Part shown: positions 36,201 to 45,500 of the stretch, in pieces | Layout of the letters: each line of letters starts with the position of its first letter | Position numbering within the stretch: position 1 is the first letter of the stretch | NCBI GenBank assembly: GCA_029260315.1 | Contig: JAJDDM010000116.1 | Coordinates: 1-50,615 of the forward strand | Source of the DNA: Phycisphaerales bacterium | GTDB taxonomy: Bacteria > Planctomycetota > Phycisphaerae > Phycisphaerales > UBA1924 | DNA: 50,615 nt | Direction of reading: 5' to 3' | Notes under the pieces: model-generated | Seen by the model: only the letters and a program-made list of their open reading frames with translations | The model's database searches: none | What the model was told of the DNA's origin: nothing | Made by a program: the position numbers and the translations under genes

Positions 36201-36215
36201 CGGCCTCGCAGGCCG
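36201..36215 (-). promoter_or_regulatory. Hairpin between tssC and hcp
   Basis: CGGCCT (36201-36206) and AGGCCG (36210-36215) form a perfect 6-bp stem with a 3-base loop, 14 bases after the tssC stop and 38 bases before the hcp start. The short gap (67 bases) carries nothing else visible. Could act as processing or attenuation site. Confidence 0.4.
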
Positions 36216-36229
36216 CGGTTTACTCTCCG

Positions 36230-37723
36230 TTAGCCAGACTCCGACAGCCGCGACGACAGGCTCAGCGTGACATCCAGGCCCTTGAGCTGATAATGCGGCA
36301 GCAGCTCGAACTTCGCCCGATAGACACCCACCTCCTCTGGATCCTCGGTCACGGTCACCTGGGCCGCCTGCAGCGGCATCTTGGCCTTCACCGCGTCAGA
36401 CGAATCCGGATCGCACACATAGTTGGTGATCCACTTGTTCAGCTCCTGGGCAAGCTGGGCCTGGCTCGTAAACTTGCCCAGCTTGTTGCGGACCATGTGC
36501 TTCAGGAAGTGCGCGAACCGTGAGCACGCGAACAGGTACGGCAGCGTCGCCGACATCTTGCTGTTGCGCGTCGCCGTCTCGTCGTCGTACTCCTTGGCCT
36601 TCTGCGCACTCGGCGCCTCCATGAACACCGAGTAGTTCGTGTTCTTGGCGTGGACCAGGGGGATCATCCCGAAGTTCGCCAGCTCCGCCCAGCGCCGATC
36701 GCCGATCGCGACCTCCGTCGGGCAGGTCGTATCGACCAGGCCCTCGTCGGTCGGGAACTTGTACACCGGCAGCTTCTCGACCTTGCCGCCGGCCTCGGGA
36801 CCGGCGATCTGCGCGCACCACCCGTTCTCCTTGAACGCCCGGTTGATCCCCAGGCCCATCGCGTACGCCGAGTTCATCCACGAGAAATGCTCGTGGTCCC
36901 CGCCCTGGGTGTCCTCCTCGTAGTTGAACTCCTCGACGGGGTTCTCCTTGGGGTCGTACGGCAGGCGGGCCAGCGCCCGGGGCATCGCCAGCCCCACATA
37001 GCGCGAGTCCTCGCTGTCGCGGAAGTCCCGCCACTCCTCGTAGCCCTTGCGCCGGAAGATGTCCTCCACCTTCACGTCCTTGGTCCCCAGCTCCTGCCAG
37101 GAATCGAATCCGAACAGGTTGGCGTCGGGCGCGGTGATCACCGGGCAGTGGGCCGCGGCGCAGGTCTGCGCCAGCCCGTTCAGGATCTTGACATCCGGCG
37201 AGCTGTGGTCGAAGAAGTAGTCGGCGACGACGCAGCCGTAGGGCGTGCCGTTGAGCATGTCGAACTCGGCGCCGTAGATCTTCTTGTAGACCGGGCTGCG
37301 GTCCCAGGTCGAACCCTCGTAACGCTTGAACGTCTTGTAGAGTTCGTCCTTCTTGATGTTGTACACGCGGACCTGGAGGTCCTCGCCGTGCTCGGTGTTG
37401 TAGACCAGATGGCTCAGGCCCCTCCAGGTTCCCTCGAGTGAGCGGAACGCCTCGTGGTGCAGGATCTCGTCCATCTGGGCGCTCATCACCTTGTCGAGCT
37501 GGACGATCATCTGCTTGAGCGCGTGAATCGCGTCGGCGTCGCGGAACCGCTCACGGTCCTTGGACTCCAGCACCGCCCCCACCAGCGCCTTCCAGCCCTC
37601 GTTCAGCTCTTCCTGCTGGAAGTCATCGCGGGGCTTGTGAACGCCGGCGAGCAGCTCGTGAAACGGGTTGCCGTCGAGCTCGCCGGAGGGGAACGCCTCT
37701 TGAAAGGACTGGGACTTACTCAT
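36230..37723 (-). CDS. tssC: Type VI secretion sheath large subunit TssC (VipB)
   Basis: 497 residues. It builds the contractile sheath with TssB. Recognised blocks are LDKVMSAQMDEILHHEAFRS, LEGTWRGLSHLVYNTEHGED, PYGCVVADYFFDHSSPDVKI, APDANLFGFDSWQELG, FRDSEDSRYVGLAMPRALAR, FSWMNSAYAMGLGINRAFKE and the C-terminal core LPYLFACSRFAHFLKHMVRN, closing with YQLKGLDVTLSLSSRL. AGGAGG lies 9 bases before the ATG at 37723, which overlaps the tssB stop by 8 bases, so the two sheath subunits are coupled. The frame runs 18 codons further upstream without support. Confidence 0.97.
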   Translation of the reverse strand: MSKSQSFQEAFPSGELDGNPFHELLAGVHKPRDDFQQEELNEGWKALVGAVLESKDRERFRDADAIHALKQMIVQLDKVMSAQMDEILHHEAFRSLEGTWRGLSHLVYNTEHGEDLQVRVYNIKKDELYKTFKRYEGSTWDRSPVYKKIYGAEFDMLNGTPYGCVVADYFFDHSSPDVKILNGLAQTCAAAHCPVITAPDANLFGFDSWQELGTKDVKVEDIFRRKGYEEWRDFRDSEDSRYVGLAMPRALARLPYDPKENPVEEFNYEEDTQGGDHEHFSWMNSAYAMGLGINRAFKENGWCAQIAGPEAGGKVEKLPVYKFPTDEGLVDTTCPTEVAIGDRRWAELANFGMIPLVHAKNTNYSVFMEAPSAQKAKEYDDETATRNSKMSATLPYLFACSRFAHFLKHMVRNKLGKFTSQAQLAQELNKWITNYVCDPDSSDAVKAKMPLQAAQVTVTEDPEEVGVYRAKFELLPHYQLKGLDVTLSLSSRLSESG

Positions 37724-38321
37724 TGGTCTCGCCCTCCTGCTTGGGGGCGTCACCAGCGTCGCTCGGAGCGTCGCCACCGGAGGGCTCGGCGGGCGGAGCC
37801 TCGCCAGCGGACACCGCTGCGCCTCCCGCTCCGCCCTGCTCGCCCGCGATCGCCTTCATGAGATCCTCGTCCTGGAGCACCTTGCTAATGAGCGCTTGGG
37901 CCTCATCGCTATCCTCCGCATAAGAAAGAAACGCCTGGAGCTTCGTGCGCGCGTCCAGCAGTTTTTTCAGCGTCGGATCCCGCCGAGCGATCGACGCCGG
38001 AGAGAAGTCCTCCATCTTGTTGAACGAGAGCTTGACCTTCATGGACTTGCCCTCCTCGCCGCTGATGCGATCGGGCACGTCCATCGTCAGGCTCGGCTTG
38101 TTCTTCTTCATCACGCTGTCGAAGTTGTCCGGGCTGATCTCGACGAAGTCCCGGTCCTCGACCTTGCCGATCTCGTCCGGCCCGGTGTGCCCCGACAGAT
38201 CCGCCATCACGCCCATGACCCACGGGAGGCTGACCTTCTCGGTCGCCCCCCCGGTCTCGACCTCGTACTCGATATGCACCCGCGGCTTCTGGTTCCGCCT
38301 GATGAACTTCTGACCACTCAT
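37716..38321 (-). CDS. tssB: Type VI secretion sheath small subunit TssB (VipA)
   Basis: 201 residues. Family motifs are QKFIRRNQKPRVHIEYEVE, LPWVMGVMADLSG, RDFVEISPDNFDSVMKKNKP and MEDFSPASIARRDPTLKKLL with LLDARTKLQAFLSY. An additional C-terminal tail of about 40 residues (GEQGGAGGAAVSAGEAPPAE and onwards) is Gly/Ala/Pro/Glu-rich and disordered, and is longer than in most relatives. Start choice: AAAGGG directly abuts the ATG at 38327 but lies at proper spacing from the in-frame ATG at 38321, so 38321 is preferred. The upstream gap of about 110 bases to tssA holds weak inverted repeats only (GCCCG/CGGGC at 38356/38370). Confidence 0.96.
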   Translation of the reverse strand: MSGQKFIRRNQKPRVHIEYEVETGGATEKVSLPWVMGVMADLSGHTGPDEIGKVEDRDFVEISPDNFDSVMKKNKPSLTMDVPDRISGEEGKSMKVKLSFNKMEDFSPASIARRDPTLKKLLDARTKLQAFLSYAEDSDEAQALISKVLQDEDLMKAIAGEQGGAGGAAVSAGEAPPAEPSGGDAPSDAGDAPKQEGETNE

Positions 38322-38432
38322 CGCCATCCCTTTCAGTTACCCAACGTGACCACGGGCCCGCCGACCGCCCGGGCACTTGATCCGAATCACTCTCGTGGCT
38401 GCCAAACCCCCATCCGCCCGGCTCCTGCCCGC

Positions 38433-39461
38433 CTAGCCCTCACCGATCTCTTTCAGACGGGTCATCGTGCTCGAATCCACCTTCCCCATGATGTCGATGA
38501 ACGACATCGAGACGAGCTTCTGGGCCGCCCGCACGAACATGGGCACCGGGCTGCCCGGCTCGTTGGTTTCATAATAACGAAGGACCTTGTCCATCGCCAT
38601 CAGCACGCCCTGCCGATCGCGGACCTCCCCGCTGAGAACCTGGCCTCCACCGCCCGCCGCCTGCCCGCCCGCCTGCTCCTCCTCGACCGTGCCGTAGCCC
38701 CGAGAGCCCAGCTCATCGCCGATCAGGGCCTTGATCGCCTTGACCATGCCCTTGAGATCGCCCAGATCGAGGCTCGCCCAGCCGCTGCTGGACTCGCCCA
38801 CGCCCTTCTCCAGCGATTCCACCTGCTCGATCGCCTCATCGAGCTGCCCGTCCAGCCTCTGCAGCGCCTCCACGTCCTGCTCGCCCAACGCCCCTGAAAC
38901 CCGCTGGGCGTCGGGCACCTCCTCGCCCTCGCCCGCCGGAAGCTCGCCCCGGCTCAGCAGGATCTCCCGGAACGACCATTTCCCGTGCTGACGCGATTCC
39001 ACCAGCGGCACGCGACGCAACGCGTCCTGGACGTCAAACAGCCCACGCTTGCCCGGCTTGGCGTTCAGCTCCCGCAGGACGTTCGTCCGCTCCCACGGAT
39101 CCGCGTCCTCCTCGGGAACCGGGTGCAGCCCCGCCCCCCACTGCTTGCGCACGAGGGCCTCGATCACCGCCAGACCCTCGATCAGGCCCACCACACCCTC
39201 GGTATGGATCGACGCCCAGAGCACATAGGCCCCCAGACGCAGATCGCGCGACCTCTCGAGCAGTTCCGTCGCCTGGTCGAGCAGCGTGTCGAAGCTCGGC
39301 GGCGGCTCCTCCTTGAGCTCCCCCGCAATCATCAGCTCCTGGGCCTGATGCTTCTTGAATGCCGCGGCAAGCTCGGCGAAATCGGGAGTCCCGGCAAGAT
39401 CATCGCCGCAGGGCGAGGCACCCTCCAACGGATCGCTCAGTCTGGCAACATCCAACGCCAA
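38433..39461 (-). CDS. tssA: Type VI secretion protein TssA
   Basis: 342 residues. The N-terminal ImpA domain shows LSDPLEGASPCGDDLAGTPD, ERSRDLRLGAYVLWASIHTE and LVRKQWGAGLHPVPEEDADP with the W-E-R-T-N segment that marks the family. A Gly/Gln-rich linker (EEEQAGGQAAGGGGQ) leads to a short C-terminal domain with PVPMFVRAAQKLVSMSFIDI. This is the short TssA type. It primes or caps sheath and tube polymerisation. The start is a TTG at 39461 with GGAG 9 bases upstream; no ATG or GTG fits the conserved N-terminus. It begins only 39 bases after the stop of the giant exoprotein. Confidence 0.92.
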   Translation of the reverse strand: MALDVARLSDPLEGASPCGDDLAGTPDFAELAAAFKKHQAQELMIAGELKEEPPPSFDTLLDQATELLERSRDLRLGAYVLWASIHTEGVVGLIEGLAVIEALVRKQWGAGLHPVPEEDADPWERTNVLRELNAKPGKRGLFDVQDALRRVPLVESRQHGKWSFREILLSRGELPAGEGEEVPDAQRVSGALGEQDVEALQRLDGQLDEAIEQVESLEKGVGESSSGWASLDLGDLKGMVKAIKALIGDELGSRGYGTVEEEQAGGQAAGGGGQVLSGEVRDRQGVLMAMDKVLRYYETNEPGSPVPMFVRAAQKLVSMSFIDIMGKVDSSTMTRLKEIGEG

Positions 39462-39500
39462 GAATCTCGACTCCGATCCGACATCCGCCTGTTCGGCAAC

Positions 39501-42500
39501 TCAGGCCCCGTCGCCCGCACCCCCATCGCCCGCATTGTCGTCGATCGACGGCGCCGGCTCAAGACCTTCCCCTGCCGGCCCTTCCACCAGCATCCGCACG
39601 GTCGAGGCGCTGATCCCCCGTGCCGGCGTGAGGTTGTCCTGGAACAACGCCTGCTCCGCCCGGGCGAGCTCGCCCGGGGTCAGGCCCGCGACGCCGGTAC
39701 GCAGCATGTCGAGGAACTTCTCGACCTCGCCCAGTGCCTGGACGAGCGCCTCGTGTTCCGGCGCCGAGTAGACGTATCGCACGAACTGGGCCGGGGCCTC
39801 GTCGGGCGCGCCGACATTCAGGTCGTCGAACGCGAAGACCGCGTCCTCGATCATGTTGCGGATGTACCCCTCGTTCTCGCCCTTGGGCAGCACCACCGCC
39901 ATCTGATCGCGCAGCGCGTCGATCTGCTGATAGCTCATGCGATCGGCGGCGATCCGCGAGCCCGAGCCGCGCGACGGATCGAGCGGCAGGTCGACATAGA
40001 GCGCCCGCCCGATCAACGCGTTGATGAGCTCCTGCCCGTCCAGGTTCCGCAAGTCGATCGCGATGTCCTTGAGCGGGTCGTCGTCGACCGTGGGCACCGA
40101 GACGACATCGGGGACATCCACCAGGCTCTCGGCGGCGGCGGCGACGGTCGCAAAGACCGCCGCGTTCTGCACCTGGTTGTTCGCCCCGCCGATGAGCCCG
40201 TTGACCTCGGTCGCGAACCCCAGATCCAGGAGGAAGAAGTCGCTCCGCCCGATCGACTCCAGCGGCAGGACGATCTGGAGCGCGTCGTCGAAGATCGCGA
40301 AATCACCACCGATACTCTCGACACCGTCGCGCAGCGCCACCCGATAGACGTTCGCCCGCGCGTCCGGATCGCCCGGGAGCGAGCGGACGTTGACCTCCGC
40401 GAGATCGCCGGTGAAGAACAGCGAGTCGCCACTCACGAACCGGTCGAGGTCGGTGTTGGTCACGTCCTCAGAGTTGCGCCGGTAGGCGGCGACGACGAGA
40501 TCGGCCTCGGTGTTCGGCACCGTGTCGCCGTTGGGCAGCAGGAACCGCGAGCCGCGCGGACGCGTGAGCATGTTCATGACAAGATCCGGCCCGCCGCTGC
40601 GCGGCCCCAGGCTGAGCGTCCCCAGCACGTTGGTGTCGCCGAGCGTGATGGTGTTGGCGGTGATCGCGAGATTGACGTTGGCCGTCAGCACCTCGTGGAA
40701 CCCGACGATGAACCGTCCGACGTCGATGGATACGTTGGCGTCTGCGTCGTTGGGGTTGGAGAGATCGGCGATGGACTGCGCCGAGGACGGACCGATCACG
40801 ACGGACGCCGCGATCGGCACTCGATCGAGCTCGAACGGGTTCGAGCGTGCGCGGGTCTCCCTGGGGATGCCGTTCTGATCGAGCTCACCGTCGCCGTTGG
40901 GAACGACGTTGAGTCGCAGCGTCGCGAGCCCATCGACATCGCCCTCCAGGCGCACGATCGCGATCGAGTCGAGGGCCGATTCCTGGCCCGCGCGAGTCCG
41001 GTTGTTGAACTCGATCTCGTCGGTGGGGTCGCCGTCGACACGGATATTCAGCTCGCCGTCGCCCGACGTGCTCGTAATAGAGGACTCAAAGACGACATCG
41101 GTCGAGCCGTCGCGCCCGCGCCGGAACGCCGTGCCGCGCCCGATGACCGTGAACTCGCTGTTCACATCGACAACGTCGGAGAAGACCGCGGCACCGCCGG
41201 CGTCCACGGTGAACGGCGCATCGACATCCAGACTCTGGAGCAACAGCGCGCTCTCGACGGTGTCGAGACGCGCGACGCCGTCGACGATGGTCTGGGCGTC
41301 GAAGGTCGCCGAGCCGTCGGTGGCCAGATCGCTCGACAGATTCACCGAGTGGCTCTGGACGCCCTCGAAGGTCAGCGAACTGAGCCCGCCAGTGTTGCCG
41401 ACGCGACCGTTGAGATCGATCAGCGAGTCGCCCTGCCGACCCACGCCCCGGAACGTCAGATCGTGCGTCATCCCGTCGGCGGAGTTGATCGTCGCACCAG
41501 TAGCAAGCGTGAGGTCCTCGGTCACAAACCGGAACGCGTCGCCGAAGGTCAGCAGGACCGTGCCGGCGAACGTGGCCGCGTGGTTGCGCGTGTCGAGTTC
41601 GGCAGAGCCCAGACGCACGACGCCCGCGCCCGCCTGCGTGAAGTCGCCGCCGAGATCGAACTCAAACGGCGTCCCGCCCCTGCCGGAGAACGTGAGCCCG
41701 GAGTCGTCGGCGGTGCCGGAGACCAGGATCTGGACGTTGTTGTCCTCGGAGGTGCGCAGGAAATCGCGGATGAGCACCGTGGGCGCCGTGATCTCCACGG
41801 CGTTGCCGCTGCTGACTGAATCATCCGACCCCGCGTCGATCCCCCGCAGGAATCTGGCGGATCCGCCGAGGAAGAACAGGCCCCGCTCGGTCGCCTGGGC
41901 GACGCGCCGAAACGTCGCGTCGCCGACGCGTTGGAAGTTGATGCGCCTGGCGGCGACCTCGCCGGTGATGTTGGTCTCCGTCGCCAGTTCGACCGTGAAC
42001 TCGCCGATGGGATCGGCCAGCGTGGCGTCAAAGAGCCCCTCGCCGTCGCGTCCGACCGTGCCCACGCCCCCGTCGATCACGAGGTTGCCCGAGCGAGCCT
42101 CGTCGCCCTCCAGGGTGTTGCCGACCTCGATCGCAAGATCGCTCAACCCCTCGTTGCCGACGATGTCGGCGTTGATCACCAGCGCGTCGCCCCCGCCCGC
42201 GAGACCCGCGATCCCGAGGAAGACGTCGCCGGTCAGCTCGACCGCGTTGGCGTCGATGGTCAGCGTGCCCGGGCGGAGTGAGCCGTTGCGCTCGCCCACG
42301 TCGCCGCCCAGCGCGAAGCGCCCGGAGGTCACGTTGACGACGATGTCGGTGTCGCGCACGTCGGCGTCGGAGCCGTCGGAGAGCTCGACGCCGATGCCGT
42401 CGGCGATCGACACGCGCGAGCCGCTGTCGATCGTGACATCGATCCCGTCGAGGATCCGCAGGTCCGAGCCGCTCACCGCGAACTCATCGGCGCCAACAAT

Positions 42501-45500
42501 AAACCGCAGCAACTCGTCGCCGTCGGGCAGCGAGAGCGCCGTGTGCGGATCGACCGCCTCGGTGTCCTCGACGGTCACCAGCGCGAAGCCGCCGGCGTTG
42601 AAGATCGGCGCGTTGAGCGTGTTGACGTTGGCCGCTTCCATCGAGAGCAGACCCGTGACACCCGCCGCGTCCGCCGTCCCGACCGAGCCATTGAGGGTGT
42701 TGTCGTTGCCGATGATCGTGAGCGAACTCAGCGCGTCAGCGCCGCCGATCTGCCCGTCGATCCGTGTGTTGCCGGAACCGGAGGTGACCGGCTCGTCGCC
42801 CTTGACCGTCGCGTCCATCGTCAGATCGAAGCTCTCGCCGGCGGCGCTGTCGAGCGTTCCCTGGATCCAGATCGTCGGATCGGCGTCCGGATCGCCTCCG
42901 TTGGTCGCCAGCTCGATGCCCTCGCCGGCGACGATCACGTTGTTCTCAAAGAGGATCTGGGCGCCGGTCGTCTCGATGCCCGCGAAGAGCTCGGTCGTCG
43001 TGTTCGCGCCGCGGAACGTGAACGAGGCGTCGTCGTTGCCCGTCAGCGGGCCCGCAATGACGATCCGCCCCGGCCCGTCGTCGGCGACCCGCGCGACGAC
43101 GGGATCGAAGAACTCGATCTCGTTGAACGTGATCGTGCCCGTGCCGTTCGCGTTGCCGAACGTGACCAGCATTGTCCCGTCGGAGATGTTCGCGAGTTCC
43201 TCGGCGAGCAGGTCGAGCTGGCCGACCTCGTCGGTGTCGCCGCCGATGACGATATCGCGATCGAGCGTCGTCTGCTGGAACGTCAGCAGATCGACCACGA
43301 TGGTGTCGGCGAGGTCGATCTCGTCGGCGGTGACACGCACCTCGCGGATGGCGCGATCGGCGGTGACATTGCTCCCGCCGATCGCCGCGAGCAGCGCCCG
43401 ACCCGTGCCCGCAACGACGCTGACAAGATCGACCGGCCCATCGCCGTCGCCGATCGTCGTGCGGATGTTGGCCTGGATCAGCGCATCGCCCCCCGCGGAC
43501 GCCTCGTCGGTGCGATCGGCCCGCGTGTCGATGAACAGCTCGCTACCGGGGTCGATGTTGACGTTGGGCACGCCCAAGCCGCTCGCGGTGGAGATCGTCA
43601 GATCGGACCCGTTGCTGAAGAATGAGGCGTCGCCGGAGATCGAGGCGACGGTGATCTCGCCGTCGGACATGTACTCCTGGGTGTTGGCGTTGTAGACCCC
43701 GCCGCCGAGGATCAAGTCCTCGAGAGCCGAGACGGACGTGTCGCCATCGACGCCGGGCGTCGCCAGCGTGCCGATGCCGTTGAGGGTGACGGTTGCGCCC
43801 TCGACCGTGAGCGACGCCAGCGAAGCCGCGCCGCCGATCAGGCCGGCGACATCGACGTTGCCCTCACCCGTGCCCGTCATGTCGCTCTTGGTCGCCATGA
43901 TGTCCAGAGCGAACGGACCGTCGATCGTCCCGCTGAACGTGATGTTGTCGTCCTCGCCGCCGGCGGTGGAGACCGACGTATCGGCGCTCAGGATCGCGTC
44001 GCCATCGAAGGTGATGGAACTCGATCCATCGGCCAGCGCGTCAAACATGCCGCTCAGGTCGAGTTGACCGTTCGTGGCGACGACATAGGACTGGGCGTTG
44101 ATGGACCGAGCCCCCGCGATCATAACGTTCCCGCCTCGGATATCGACCGACCCGACCGGCAACGCCGGCACGAGCGTCACGCCATCGCTCAGCAGCACCA
44201 GATCGCCCTCGAAGCCGATGCGATCGCCCACGGAGACATCGCCCGAGGTGTCACTCAAGGCATTGCCGAAGTCCGCGTCGATCACGACATCCGCGAAGCC
44301 GTCTCCGTTCCTGGCGAAGCCGTTCTCGATCGTGATGTCGCCGCCGCGCGTTCGGGCGGTAAAGCTCGCGCCATTCTCGAGGCGGATGCCGCGAAAGGTG
44401 TCGTCATCGCCGCCGAGCATGCCCTCGGTGACCAGCGAGAAGGTGAGCGTGGACGTGCCGCCGTTGTTGAAGACCTCGAAGACGGTGTCCTCGGTGGGCC
44501 GGATCTCGTCGCCCGCCGAGTAGGTCGCGGTCCGCGTGGTGTAGGTTCCGCCGCGCAGGATCAGGTCGTCCTGAGCGATCAGCTCGGTCGTGCCGAGCAC
44601 GCCCTCGCCGTTGTCGCCGTTCGGCACGTCGCCGATCCCGCGCAGCGCAACGTCGTTGCCGTGCATGAACAGGTTGTTCAGCGGATTCACCGAGCCGATC
44701 GTGTCGGTGACGAGGATCAGGGCCGAGGATCCGAGGATCGCGTCGTTGGCCGAGTCATCCTCGAAGGCGAGCAGATCGAGCGACCAGGGCCCGTTGCCGT
44801 CGCCCTCGATCGTTCCGTTCACGCGGATCTCGCCGGGCGTGTCGTCGTCGCCGGCGTTGTCCTGGGTATCGATCGTGACGTCGTTGCAGAGGATGAGCCC
44901 GTCGCCGAAGACCACGTCGCCGCCGTCGGTAGTGATGCTGTCGCAGACCGAGGTCGCCGTCGCGGTGTCGAAGGTGAGCGAGCCATTGCCCGCGACCGGC
45001 CCGAAGACCGTGATGTCTCCGTCCGGAGCGTGGAAGATCGTATCGTTAGCGAACGCCGAGGCGCCCGTGGCGTCACCGATGCGCATCGTGTGCTGGCCGG
45101 TCGTCTCGTAGCCGAACCGGACCGACGCGAAGCTGCCGTCGACCAGCGCGAGCTCGCCCGCGCCGAAGACCATGTCCGCCGGCGGCGCGTCGAGCCCCCC
45201 GCCGATATCGATCGAGTTGGTGTCATCCGCCGGGCGGAAGATCAGCGTTGCGTCCGCGCCGCCCGTGCTCGTGAAGACCTCGCCATCGCCGGTGTCGCCG
45301 GTGAAGTCGTAGCCGTTGGCCGTGATGATGACCGTCGGGTCGGGGTTCGCGCTCGCGAAGGAGACCTCGAAGCGATCCGCGACCGAGAGCGTCCCGTCGC
45401 CCAGGTTCAAAAGCCTCGGCCCGTCGGACCCGACCGTCACGGCGCTGGCGAACGACGCGTCCCCGCCGCTGAGCGCGCCGCCGCCGGTCGTGTCCAGATC

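Noticed and set aside
36230..37777. Upstream-extended starts for tssC, vgrG, dnaG, tssH and others
   Set aside because: The additional N-terminal codons overlap the preceding genes or leaders and resemble no family member; the internal starts have ribosome binding sites and match the family openings.
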